Assembly: GCF_021023085.1 (NCBI RefSeq)
Contig: NZ_PGCK01000010.1
Location: 1-64,000 of the forward strand
Source of the DNA: Methanooceanicella nereidis
GTDB lineage: Archaea; Halobacteriota; Methanocellia; Methanocellales; Methanocellaceae
Length of the DNA stretch: 64,000 bases
Direction of reading: 5' to 3'
Shown here piece by piece: positions 28,614 through 37,028 of the stretch. The translations under genes were made by a program, and so were the position numbers. Position 1 is the stretch's first letter, and each line of letters opens with the position of its first letter. Below the pieces are notes generated by a model. It saw only the letters and a program-made list of their open reading frames with translations. It was not told where the DNA came from and did not search any database.

Positions 28614-29090
28614 TCAGCGTAGGGGGGGTACGTCTGACTTTTCTGCGATAGTTAATTGTGATCCTTCGTCAATTTCGTCGAGAATACGATATTCCCGCGA
28701 TACTCTGTTACCGCGCCTTTCGAGGAACCCTTCACTGTGAAGGCGTGAAAGGTATGTTGAAACTGTGCTGAGCTTTATCTCTTCCCCGTATTGTCTCCCA
28801 TAACGCTCTTTCACATCGATAGTGTTAAACCATCTGCTGCGGTACTCAAATTTTAAAAATAACTTGAGCCGTTCCTTGATTGTAAGCTTATCCTTAGAAA
28901 GGTCGGCGATATCCTTTGACATCACTGATGGCCCGGGAGCCGGTGTTGACTGAGCCTCAAGGCTCTCTTTGATAGACCGTATAACTTTTGCTAATACATC
29001 GGAACCGAAGTCCGTGTTAGATCCTGAGATGGTAAAATCCTTAACCTTGCCGCTATTTTCATCCAGACTAAATTTAATTTCCATCGGCAT
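28614..29090 (-). CDS. Winged-helix-like DNA-binding protein, orphan
   Basis: The frame is open to 29138, but its first 16 codons consist of the GGATGGATTGG motif array, so I take ATG 29090 (MPMEIKFS; ATG 29084 also possible). The first 60 residues resemble a small alpha/beta unit (IKFSLDENSGKVKDFTISGS). Residues 80-140 look like a winged helix (IKERLKLFLKFEYRSRWFN, then STVSTYLSRLHSEGFLERRG and EYRILDEI). No family is recognised. The seven motifs in its leader could be its own binding sites, which would make it autoregulated; this is inference. Confidence 0.65.
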   Translation of the reverse strand: MPMEIKFSLDENSGKVKDFTISGSNTDFGSDVLAKVIRSIKESLEAQSTPAPGPSVMSKDIADLSKDKLTIKERLKLFLKFEYRSRWFNTIDVKERYGRQYGEEIKLSTVSTYLSRLHSEGFLERRGNRVSREYRILDEIDEGSQLTIAEKSDVPPLR

Positions 29091-29420
29091 CCATCCCTTA
29101 ACTCCAATCCAATCCATCCCCGTTTTTAAGTTTTTCATACATGGACAGCCCTTGCGGACCGCCAGCGCGGGTTCATTGCCGCGATATCGTCCAATCCATC
29201 CCCTTTTTAATTGCCGTTCCTTATGATAGCGACATCCATCCCCATAGTTGCCGTCATCTCGTTTTTTCGTTTTTAAAAATCGTTTTTATTATCCAATCCA
29301 TCCCTTTTTGCCGTTTAGATGATCGTAAGCCACCCGGAAGGGCAGCACGATGTTTTTGCCAATCCAATCCATCCTTTGTCCATTGCCGCTTTTCGGTCAT
29401 GATGAACCCATCCATCCCCA
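29088..29420 (-). promoter_or_regulatory. Array of seven GGATGG/GGATGGATTGG motifs
   Basis: Read on the minus strand, a core GGGATGGATTGG or its shorter form GGGATGG occurs near 29091, 29110-29120, 29191-29202, 29233-29243, 29291-29303, 29361-29374 and 29409-29419. Four copies keep the GATTGG extension, and two of them double it. Spacings vary from about 24 to 80 bases. Several copies are preceded by an A-run (AAAAACGGGG or AAAAAGGG). The array ends in the start region of the HTH gene. It looks like a cluster of operator sites. Confidence 0.7.
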
Positions 29421-29976
29421 TAGACAGGTATTATCGTCGTTATCCAGCTTTCTGTTCACAATCCGAACATTCAGCTGTGAATTACTGCCGCAATTGACAA
29501 GTGAATTGTAGTATCTCTTAATATTTAAGCCTTTTGGAGATTTTAACAATTTTTATCTGTATTTAGCACTTAAACACAGATTAACACAATATATTACACA
29601 ATATATGTAAAATTTTCAAGTATTTAATTGTTTACTATTTCACTAATATTTTTTATTAGGATAATAATTAGCAATATTACGCCATTTTTCTAAAAAATAG
29701 CGGTAAATATACATCCGCATCATAATCCATTTCAATTTTTTATCCTAAAATCAAATTCAATGTAAAATATGTATTATTCATAACATAAAAAAGGCCAGCT
29801 CAAAACAGATTCACAATTATTCAAAATAATGTGAACCATAGTGAATGAGAAAAATGCCCGGAAATAAAAAAGACGTTAACACTCTGTGTTTTTAAGATAA
29901 TGGTAAAATAGGAAATAAATTTGTTAGTAAAAGAGTGAAATCTTAGAGTGAAATCTTATACACATCAGGCCCGATA
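29421..29976. other. AT-rich intergenic stretch
   Basis: This very AT-rich stretch contains no open frame with a ribosome binding site, no SR repeat and no strong hairpin. It would hold the promoter of the HTH gene and the 3' end of the DRTGG gene. Confidence 0.5.
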
Positions 29977-30975
29977 TTAACCCCATATACGGCTGAGGTC
30001 AACGTTCCTGGCGACCTCTTCTTTGATCGTCTTGATCTTTTTCTCATCCGTAGGGTCAATGCGCGCGATCATGTTATCAACAGCCTCGGACGCGGATAAT
30101 GTATCTTCTTTCACGGATATCATCGGCACCCCAAGGAACCTCGCACGATTAATGACTTCCTGTGACGGCAGAAGCCCGCCTGTCAGTATGATACATGACG
30201 TGGACGTGTTAAGGGCTGTCATTAATATGTCGCTGCGATCGCCGCCTGTTATGACCGCCTTGTTCGGAACCCTCTCGAAATACTTCAAAGCAGATTCTTT
30301 TGACATGGCGCCGATAAGCGTCTTTTCCACCAGGTTGTTCAGGTTATCGTTGCCCGTAAGTACTATCCCGTTCAGCTCTTCAACTATCTCGAAAACATGG
30401 AGCGTCCTCAAGGACGGAGTATAAGGCATGGAGCCAATGACTGGTATACCCTTACCTATTAAGAAGTTTTCAAGTCCCACGTCATTACAAAGGTTCAGGA
30501 TGACACCTTTTAGCGGGATATTCCTGTAGTCCAGGTAGTTCTTTATCATCGCTACCCTGTCAAGTGATTCGGGGCGGGAGTCCGTCAGCAGTATCAGGTC
30601 GGACTTTAGCGTCTCCACAATGTCATACGCGGAGATGCCATAGAGAAAACCGGTCGTAATGTATTCCATGCCCTCTATTATCATCAGTTCCTTATCCTTG
30701 CTGACCTTTTTATACGCGTCGACTATCTGGTCCATCGTTATGTTCGGAAGTTTTTCGCGAGGGAACGGACAAAGTTCGTTCGGGTTGGCCTCAAAGTCGA
30801 CAAGAGATTGCATAAGGTATGCATCTTCCTCTATTTGATGCCCGTTCACAGTGATCATCTTTTCCTGGAACGGTTTAAAAAAGCCCGTGTATACCTTTGA
30901 GTTCAACGCTATGCCCAGCGTTATGACCGTCTTACCGCTTCTTGCATTTATCGAGGCAATGAAAATCGATTTCAT
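29977..30975 (-). CDS. BioD-like P-loop / DRTGG domain protein
   Basis: The N-terminal 200 residues resemble dethiobiotin synthetase and the N-terminal part of long phosphotransacetylases: SINARSGKTVITLGIAL as nucleotide-binding loop, IIEGMEY and ILLTDSRPESLDRV. A DRTGG domain follows at about 205-310 (LNNLVEKTLIGAMSKESALKY, KAVITGGDRSDI, CIILTGGLLPSQEVI). The phosphotransacetylase catalytic domain is missing. Related two-domain proteins are common in methanogens and are thought to be regulatory or CoA-linked; no reaction is known. It is a single gene. Confidence 0.87.
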   Translation of the reverse strand: MKSIFIASINARSGKTVITLGIALNSKVYTGFFKPFQEKMITVNGHQIEEDAYLMQSLVDFEANPNELCPFPREKLPNITMDQIVDAYKKVSKDKELMIIEGMEYITTGFLYGISAYDIVETLKSDLILLTDSRPESLDRVAMIKNYLDYRNIPLKGVILNLCNDVGLENFLIGKGIPVIGSMPYTPSLRTLHVFEIVEELNGIVLTGNDNLNNLVEKTLIGAMSKESALKYFERVPNKAVITGGDRSDILMTALNTSTSCIILTGGLLPSQEVINRARFLGVPMISVKEDTLSASEAVDNMIARIDPTDEKKIKTIKEEVARNVDLSRIWG

Positions 30976-31280
30976 TTTTATAGTTCACAAAAGTTAATGG
31001 GAATAATTACTATTAAACATTTTCTTGAAGCTTATGCTTTTGATTTTTGCCCTGATCCCGACGTGTGAACACAGGATAGTTGTGAAAGGTGTGTAAACAC
31101 TGGCATATTAACAATTATTGACAGATCATTTTTAGCAAGCAATATAATAAAGATAATAAATGATAAAATAATTACAGAATATTTACTCATCGTAAAAGTT
31201 CCTGTTTCATATAATTACTCTTAATTAGCGCCTATTTTAGATAATCACATTTATTTTATTTTATTTCGCATTTAAAAATG

Positions 31281-31331
31281 ATAATATATTTATCGTTATT
31301 ATTAAAACATCATTTCGAATGATTAAGGAGG
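31281..31331 (+). promoter_or_regulatory. TATA box and ribosome binding site of the secreted Gly/Tyr protein gene
   Basis: AATATATTTAT near 31283 suits a TATA box, and AAGGAGG at 31325-31331 is a strong ribosome binding site. The remaining leader 30976-31280 is AT-rich, and I see no gene in it. Confidence 0.5.
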
Positions 31332-31344
31332 CGTGGTTCTAAAC

Positions 31345-31989
31345 ATGTTAAGAAAAATATTATTCGTAACAGCGGCTGCAATTGCTGTGATGATGATCGC
31401 GGCCCCCGCATTAGCATTTGACGGATGCGGTATCGGAGGGTGCGGTCTCGGATACGGAGGATATGGACTCGGATACGGAGGATACGGAGGATACGGAAGT
31501 GGCTGTGGTGCTGCTGCCAGCGCAGTAAGCTATGGCGCGCCTGAAGACTGTGTCGCTACAATATCATGTAACATCCCTGCTACGCAGATGGTGCCATACA
31601 TGACCACTACGACCCAGATGCAGACATACACGTATCCTGTCACCGTCCCGCAACAGTCCGTGGTGACCGTTCCTAAGGCGGTAATAGTACCTGAACAGGT
31701 ACCTGTGACAACATACAGAACAGAGTGTGCTCAGGGCGTATGCCCGGTACAGGTGCCGGCGACGGCTTATGCTCCTGTCACGTACAAGATCCCGCAGACC
31801 TATACAGTCTGCCTGGGAGGCATGGGACAGGCTGGCCCGAGCCCGGGTATGCAGTATGGACAGGAACAGTACCAGCAAATGCCACCTCAGCAGATGCCAC
31901 AGGAACAGTACCAGCAAATGCCACCTCAGCAGATGCCACAGGAACAGTTCCAGCAAATGCCGCAGCAACTTCCTCAGCAACAGCAGTAG
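31345..31989 (+). CDS. Secreted Gly/Tyr-rich and Gln/Pro-rich repeat protein
   Basis: The signal peptide (MLRKILFVTAAAIAVMM, cleavage after ALA) leads to a GGYG-type segment (GYGGYGLGYGGYGGYGSG), then a middle part rich in Val, Thr and Pro with four further cysteines (CVATISC, ECAQGVC). The C terminus has a tandem unit QEQYQQMPPQQMP, twice intact and once shortened. Such low-complexity exported proteins suggest an envelope or extracellular structural role. No anchor is visible. GTG 31333 is in frame but lies one base from the ribosome binding site AAGGAGG, so ATG 31345 is preferred. A terminator follows at 32133. Confidence 0.82.
   Translation: MLRKILFVTAAAIAVMMIAAPALAFDGCGIGGCGLGYGGYGLGYGGYGGYGSGCGAAASAVSYGAPEDCVATISCNIPATQMVPYMTTTTQMQTYTYPVTVPQQSVVTVPKAVIVPEQVPVTTYRTECAQGVCPVQVPATAYAPVTYKIPQTYTVCLGGMGQAGPSPGMQYGQEQYQQMPPQQMPQEQYQQMPPQQMPQEQFQQMPQQLPQQQQ
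31861..31956 (+). repeat. 39-base tandem repeat in the Gln-rich tail
   Basis: The 39-base unit encoding QEQYQQMPPQQMP stands at 31861-31899 and 31900-31938 without a base difference, and starts a third, diverged time at 31939. Perfect identity points to recent duplication or ongoing slippage. Confidence 0.9.
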
Positions 31990-32132
31990 TATTGCTACAG
32001 TCAAGACAGTATAATGACCCGTAAAATGGTTGATATAATAAAAAATGTCGCTGATCATTAGTGGACATATGACCGATAGGATCGTATCAGCCATCACCCG
32101 GTAAACTACACCTGACTGCAAATGGTTGTACG

Positions 32133-32181
32133 GGGTGATATCGATAAAGCGTATCACCCTTCATTTTTTATTTTTTAATTT
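32133..32181 (+). terminator. Terminator hairpin after the secreted repeat protein
   Basis: GGGTGATA (32133-32140) pairs with TATCACCC (32152-32159) over an 11-base loop, followed by a T-rich tract to about 32181. It lies 144 bases after the stop codon, so the transcript has a long 3' leader or a second end. Confidence 0.6.
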
Positions 32182-32208
32182 CATGTATTACGGAAAGTTA
32201 TAAAAACC

Positions 32209-32487
32209 ATGACGTATTTTAGTTTTAAAAACAGGGTCGTTATGTATATCCCAATAGCAGTACACAAGAACAATCTTGTCCTCATTGAAGACATGGATAC
32301 GTTTGCGCTATACTTTTGTTCAAGCGTCAAGCAAAAAATGAAGCCGACGATCGATGACGTTAATACGGATTACGAAGGAATGTCACCGGAAGGTATCGGA
32401 GAAGGTGAGGATGAATTCAGTCCCGGTTACTCGGGGGAGGATTCTTTCGGCGGCATTGACATGCATGATGAGGATGATGACATCTAA
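32209..32487 (+). CDS. Small acidic-tailed hypothetical protein
   Basis: The 92-residue protein has a folded-looking N-terminal half (VVMYIPIAVHKNNLVLIED) and a Gly/Asp/Glu-rich tail ending in EDDDI, probably disordered. I recognise no family. Methionine at codon 12 (32242) is an alternative start. It stands alone between the terminator and the MTH865-like pair. Confidence 0.55.
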   Translation: MTYFSFKNRVVMYIPIAVHKNNLVLIEDMDTFALYFCSSVKQKMKPTIDDVNTDYEGMSPEGIGEGEDEFSPGYSGEDSFGGIDMHDEDDDI

Positions 32488-32582
32488 GTCATCCCCCCTA
32501 GCCTTTAAAATAATAAAATAGTATAGTCAACTCTATTTAATGCGCATGACACATGGCGATTAAAGAGTGACTATATCTCTAT

Positions 32583-32879
32583 TTATCTTAAGCATTTACT
32601 AGTCAGAAGCGTCGCGGCGTCCCCGACATTATTTATCGGGAAGCTGCTCTCTTCGAGTGATTCTATAAGGTCGTGTATGGAGACCTCTTTACCTTTATAT
32701 ATGCAGGTCTGCGGCGTGCCCATAGGGTAAATGCGCTTCAATTCATCCTTGTTCCTGATCGGGAATTTGACCTCGGCCTTTCTCATCTGATCCACTAATA
32801 ATATCTTAAGCTCATCGATCTCCGCAATTTCCTTAGGTGCCGATTCCTCTCCAGTTATCAAAGAACTCTTCTCAACCAT
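32583..32879 (-). CDS. MTH865-like protein (paralog 1)
   Basis: The last 75 residues match the small MTH865-like family of methanogens: LKILLVDQMRKAEVKFPI, KDELKRIYPMGTPQTC, EVSIHDLIESL and SFPINNVGDAATLL. The family folds as an EF-hand-like helical unit with unknown function. A short N-terminal extension precedes it. ATG 32879 has GGTG six bases before it; GTG 32888 is in frame. It follows its paralog at 32928 by 48 bases, in the same direction. Confidence 0.82.
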   Translation of the reverse strand: MVEKSSLITGEESAPKEIAEIDELKILLVDQMRKAEVKFPIRNKDELKRIYPMGTPQTCIYKGKEVSIHDLIESLEESSFPINNVGDAATLLTSKCLR

Positions 32880-32927
32880 AAAGTTCACCAGTATTTATGT
32901 ATACATTTGTTTTTATATTATATAATA

Positions 32928-33230
32928 TTATTTAACTACCATACACTTGCTGGTCAGCAGTGTAGCGGCGTCGCCAGCATTCTTTACCGGGAAGTCGCTG
33001 TCATCGAGCATATCTATGAACTCATGGATGGAGATCTCTTTACCTTTGAACATACAGGTATGCGGCGTGCCCTTAGGGTAAATGCCCTTCAGTTCATCCT
33101 TGTTCCTGATCGGGAACTGGACCTCCGCATCCCTTAGCTGATTCACTATCCTGATCTTTAAGTCCTCGATCTCTTCAAGTTCTGCCGGAGCATGCGGCTC
33201 TCTTCCAATCATCGCGCTTTTCTCAACCAT
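32928..33230 (-). CDS. MTH865-like protein (paralog 2)
   Basis: Close paralog of the next gene downstream, about 60 percent identical by eye over the shared part (LKIRIVNQLRDAEVQFPI, KDELKGIYPKGTPHTC, EISIHEFIDML, DFPVKNAGDAATLL). Both have the same start context (GGTGAAC before ATGGTTGAGAA). This looks like a recent tandem duplication transcribed as a pair. Function unknown. Confidence 0.82.
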   Translation of the reverse strand: MVEKSAMIGREPHAPAELEEIEDLKIRIVNQLRDAEVQFPIRNKDELKGIYPKGTPHTCMFKGKEISIHEFIDMLDDSDFPVKNAGDAATLLTSKCMVVK

Positions 33231-33391
33231 ATCGTTCACCAACCTATATATCTGTCATAATATTATATTAAATAGCATATAATTAAGATTATTTTTCAAT
33301 AAATGCCACTATTGATAAAATAGTGAAGAAAAATGCAAATAATAAAGAAAATACGGACTTTTTAAGTAAAAAATTAATGGCAAGAGTGCTA

Positions 33392-34693
33392 TCAGTCCAT
33401 CCTTTCCGGGTCCGACTTCATATACTCCCGCAACACGGTGGTCGCATAGCAACCCTTAGGCAGGAAAAACCGGATGTCTGCCAGGCCATCCTGGGCCGTG
33501 AACGACGGCGTCACCTTTAACAGCACCTCACGTCTTAGCCCTGCCGACGTCAGTTCGGGTATCTGCCCGGCCACAAAATCATCCGTAGTTATGCCTTCCT
33601 CGTCAAGGACGTTCTTCTCGATCTCACCTATTTCGCCCTCATCGAACTTTGTGTCCCTTCCGATCAGAGGCAAAGTGATGAACGCCCTCTTTCGTTTCAA
33701 CAGGTACATGATGTCGGGCATATTTTTACGAGTGACCACATCAGTCCTTGACGTATCCGGCTCCATCCGGTCGTTGACGAAACATACGACATCCCCTACG
33801 ACAGGAACTACAATAGATATGCCCTTGATTATCCGCCTGCTCAACACTTTATTAAAGAGATATGACTGATACGCATGCACAAAAAGCTTTAAAAGTTTAG
33901 GGGATAGCGACCTGAAAGCCCCGATATAATCACCGGGATGCTCTATCAGGTGATGCATCATGGTGCGTTCGTATCTCAGGTTAAGAGGATATAGCTTAAC
34001 GCCTTCCTTAAAGTCCCGCGTATCCATCACTACATCCCTTATCTGTCGATTCTCCTCGTTTTCCCAGGGGAAAGATCGCGCGATATATGTCATTGCAGCG
34101 CCCTCTATGTCGCCCTTTACAAGCATTTTGCCGACCAGATGAGTGACGGGACGTTTAATGCCAAAGCGCTGATAGCCAAAATAATTCGGGACACCGCCCC
34201 CGGCGTTGATTTTAGAAGTTATGGATGCGAGCCTTTCGTTGATTTCCGTACCCGTGAGCCCGATATTCCTTATCGTAATGTCAAACTCATTGCCGAAAAG
34301 GTCCCCGAGACCGATGTTCTTCCCGGACCGGCCGACAGGGGTCAGCTCTAAGCGCGGCAAATTTACATTATTAAGTTCTTCCTCGGAGATACCGCTTATG
34401 CTCATCAACTGGGTCGTCACTGCCCTCTTGTCCTTGGTCCCGGCTATGCCGATCCTTCCTTCGCTTATGCCAAGCTGCCTTGACAGGTCGCGGATCAGAT
34501 GATGCGTCTCCCAGTTCTCTTTTTTAACCCTGACGATGAGGTGATCCCCGGTTTTGCCCGCCTTGATGTCAGATATCTCGTTTACCTTAAAGTCATCAAC
34601 GTTAACTCTCAGGTCTCCGCCGATACCATCTTCATCCGTGAGGTATGCCTCAATGCCCATGAGCCGCTCAAGCTCGAATTCACTCTGCCTCAC
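33392..34693 (-). CDS. truD: tRNA pseudouridine(13) synthase TruD
   Basis: Isomerises uridine 13 of tRNA. The TruD signature GIAGTKDKRAVTTQ carries the catalytic Asp, NYFGYQRFG follows about 100 residues later, and the insertion-type TRUD domain occupies the middle. The 433-residue length fits archaeal TruD. It is the last gene of a minus-strand run pth2 - unknown - truD, with seven bases to the preceding gene, so it is cotranscribed. Confidence 0.95.
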   Translation of the reverse strand: MRQSEFELERLMGIEAYLTDEDGIGGDLRVNVDDFKVNEISDIKAGKTGDHLIVRVKKENWETHHLIRDLSRQLGISEGRIGIAGTKDKRAVTTQLMSISGISEEELNNVNLPRLELTPVGRSGKNIGLGDLFGNEFDITIRNIGLTGTEINERLASITSKINAGGGVPNYFGYQRFGIKRPVTHLVGKMLVKGDIEGAAMTYIARSFPWENEENRQIRDVVMDTRDFKEGVKLYPLNLRYERTMMHHLIEHPGDYIGAFRSLSPKLLKLFVHAYQSYLFNKVLSRRIIKGISIVVPVVGDVVCFVNDRMEPDTSRTDVVTRKNMPDIMYLLKRKRAFITLPLIGRDTKFDEGEIGEIEKNVLDEEGITTDDFVAGQIPELTSAGLRREVLLKVTPSFTAQDGLADIRFFLPKGCYATTVLREYMKSDPERMD

Positions 34694-34699
34694 TGAGCA

Positions 34700-35158
34700 T
34701 CACGCGTGATAGAAATCGAATTTGTCATCTTTGGCCCCGCCGGCTTCCGGTTTCTGGAAGTTTATAACGGGCACGGGCACCGCGGGCGGAAGGTTAAGGT
34801 TCTGGGAAAGCAGCATTGCCAGCGGCGTGATCCTGACCATCATGTTGTTGGCGACCTCGTTCTGGATGCCGGTATCCGCTTTGCCTGATTCCCAGTCCTT
34901 GAAGGCTTTTTCGGCATCCCCTCCGGCATGGTCGCAATATCCCTCGAACCTTATGTAGCCGATGGACGGGTTAAGATAATTGATCGTCACCGTGTATTCC
35001 ACCCTTAGAACCTTTTCGGGCACTGCCGGGCTCTTTACCACTGAAAGGTTTCTCAGGTTGAGATCATAGTTAACGTTAATATTCTTATACTTGGACAATT
35101 CTTCCAGCGGGACATGCCTCGCTGACTCTATCTTGTTAATAGTGAAACCTATTATCAT
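34700..35158 (-). CDS. Conserved archaeal hypothetical protein, possibly SecB-like
   Basis: The 152-residue protein is beta-rich: IIGFTINKIESARH, NVNYDLNLRNLSVV, LRVEYTVTINYLNPSIGYIRFEGY, then a helix containing VANNMMVRITPLAMLLSQNLNLPP and a proline-rich end PAVPVPVINF. The order of strands and the LPPAVPVP end recall archaeal SecB-fold proteins, but this is a weak impression. ATG 35158 has AAAGGT before it, and the upstream GTG 35176 would overlap pth2. It sits between pth2 and truD in one operon. Confidence 0.75.
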   Translation of the reverse strand: MIIGFTINKIESARHVPLEELSKYKNINVNYDLNLRNLSVVKSPAVPEKVLRVEYTVTINYLNPSIGYIRFEGYCDHAGGDAEKAFKDWESGKADTGIQNEVANNMMVRITPLAMLLSQNLNLPPAVPVPVINFQKPEAGGAKDDKFDFYHA

Positions 35159-35172
35159 GTTATTACCTTTGA

Positions 35173-35523
35173 TCACATCAGTTTTAAATGGCCGACGATC
35201 TTATCAAGCTTGATAGATTCCGCAGGCCCCATTCCGAGCGCGGTTATGGTGCCGGGCGGCACGCACGTCAATCCTGCGTCCTGTATGAGCGCGGTCGGGA
35301 TGTCCATCCTGCGAGCCTCTTCCTTATACCGGAAAAGCTCTTCCACGGAATTTACCTTCAGCACGATCTTTTTTTGGCCTTCGCGCTTCCACTCCTCGAG
35401 AACCGATGGCCTCGCCCACTCAGAAGAGGATAAGGCCGCGTGAGCCACCTGGACAGCCATCTTGCCTTTTGGCAGCTTCAGGTCTTCCCTGACCAGTATG
35501 CATTGTTTATACTCCGTCATCAT
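35173..35523 (-). CDS. pth2: Peptidyl-tRNA hydrolase, archaeal type
   Basis: Releases peptides from peptidyl-tRNA that drops off the ribosome. The full 116-residue length and the conserved blocks KQCILVREDLKLPKGKMA, VQVAHAAL, GQKKIVLKVNS and DAGLTCVPPGTITALGMGP identify Pth2. It leads the operon with the SecB-like gene and truD. Confidence 0.96.
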   Translation of the reverse strand: MMTEYKQCILVREDLKLPKGKMAVQVAHAALSSSEWARPSVLEEWKREGQKKIVLKVNSVEELFRYKEEARRMDIPTALIQDAGLTCVPPGTITALGMGPAESIKLDKIVGHLKLM

Positions 35524-35711
35524 TATTACCGTTTTAAGCTATGAACCCAATATTGCGTTTAAAGACTATAACTTCATCGACACATGCCAGATACTAATTA
35601 TATAATAATAGTTTATATTAAAAGACTTAAAGCTAGCGTACGGGTTACTTTAAGATACTTTAAAATAGTAGACACTTACTAAGGATAAGAGGCTTACCCC
35701 GGGTTGAAAAA

Positions 35712-36896
35712 ATGGAATATGACGTAGTCGTTGTAGGTGCGGGCCCCGTGGGGTCGATGGCGGCCAAATATGCTGCAAAGAACGGCGCAAGGACCCTGCT
35801 GATCGAGGAACATAACGCGATAGGATCACCCGTATCATGCACAGGCCATATCAGCACCAGGGCTCTCGAAGAGTGTGAACTGGCCGAAGGCCCGTTCATC
35901 AACAAAAAAATAAGAGGCGCGTTCGTTTATGCCCCGAATAACAGGTCAGTGGTGATCGATGGCCGCCGAACGATGACATATGTGATAGAAAGAAAGATCT
36001 TCGACAGGGAGATGGCTAGGAGCGCTGCATCAGCCGGAGCCGAGATACTATTGAAGACAAGCGCCAGGTCCGTCAAAAAGACACGTGAAGGGACTATCCT
36101 TTATGCCAGCGGCGAAGGAGGGGACCTCGAGATTAAAACAAAGATCGTTATAGGGGCCGATGGCGTTAAAAGCAAGATAGCAAAATATGCAGGATTGGGG
36201 CGAGTGCCGCATATTTGTTCCGGGGTCCAGGTCGAGGCGAGCTATGAGCCCAGAGATCCGGAATATGTGGAGATATTTACGGGACGGAAGTATGTCCCCA
36301 ACTATTTTGCGTGGTGCGTCCCTACATCGGGAGATTGCTGCAGGATCGGCCTGCTGACCGATACGGATGCTCATATGTACCTTAACAGGTTAATAACCGA
36401 ACACGGTATCGTCTCGAAAAAAGCAAGGTCTTCCGTAGACATGATCGTCGGGGGAGTTCCTGTGGGAACGCTTAAGAAAACGGTGACTGACGGAGTTATG
36501 ATCGTAGGGGATGCGGCAGGGCATGTCAAGCCAGTATCATATGGCGGAATATTTACAGGGGCCAGATGCGCGAAAATCGCCGGAGAGGTGGCCGCGAAAG
36601 CCGCCGCGGAAGGCAATGTCGGCGAGCAAAGGCTTATGGAATATGAAAAACGCTGGAAGGCCGAGATCGGCCGCGAGTTCATGTTCGGCATGAAATTCCG
36701 GGACATATACAGAAGAATGAGCGACGATGACATCAACGAGGCCGTAGCCATGCTCGATGATGAGGAGATACTCGAAACCATCACGAGATACGGCGACATT
36801 GACAGGCCGTCCATACTCGCGCGGGAGCTTTTCAGGATGTCCGGGAACAAGAGACTGTGGCAGTTCATGAAATTATTCGCCCGTGTCATCTTTTGA
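35712..36896 (+). CDS. Geranylgeranyl reductase family FAD-dependent oxidoreductase
   Basis: The 394-residue flavoprotein has the FAD-binding GAGPVGSMAAKYAAKNGA at its N terminus, SPVSCTGHIS with the family's conserved Cys, and the second FAD motif GDAAGHVKPVSYGGIFTGA near residue 265. Members hydrogenate isoprenoid double bonds of archaeal lipids or quinones. Several paralogs usually coexist in one methanogen, and this copy need not be the lipid enzyme. It stands alone. The ATG lacks a strong ribosome binding site. Confidence 0.92.
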   Translation: MEYDVVVVGAGPVGSMAAKYAAKNGARTLLIEEHNAIGSPVSCTGHISTRALEECELAEGPFINKKIRGAFVYAPNNRSVVIDGRRTMTYVIERKIFDREMARSAASAGAEILLKTSARSVKKTREGTILYASGEGGDLEIKTKIVIGADGVKSKIAKYAGLGRVPHICSGVQVEASYEPRDPEYVEIFTGRKYVPNYFAWCVPTSGDCCRIGLLTDTDAHMYLNRLITEHGIVSKKARSSVDMIVGGVPVGTLKKTVTDGVMIVGDAAGHVKPVSYGGIFTGARCAKIAGEVAAKAAAEGNVGEQRLMEYEKRWKAEIGREFMFGMKFRDIYRRMSDDDINEAVAMLDDEEILETITRYGDIDRPSILARELFRMSGNKRLWQFMKLFARVIF

Positions 36897-37028
36897 TACA
36901 ATAATGATATTATAGTACGGTATATCCAAAAAAAATTTAATAATGAAGACCTCATAAGTAACTAGAAATATCGTCGGTGCCTTTTGCGGTTGTTTTTTAA
37001 GCCGTACTTTACATTGTAGGGTCATATT

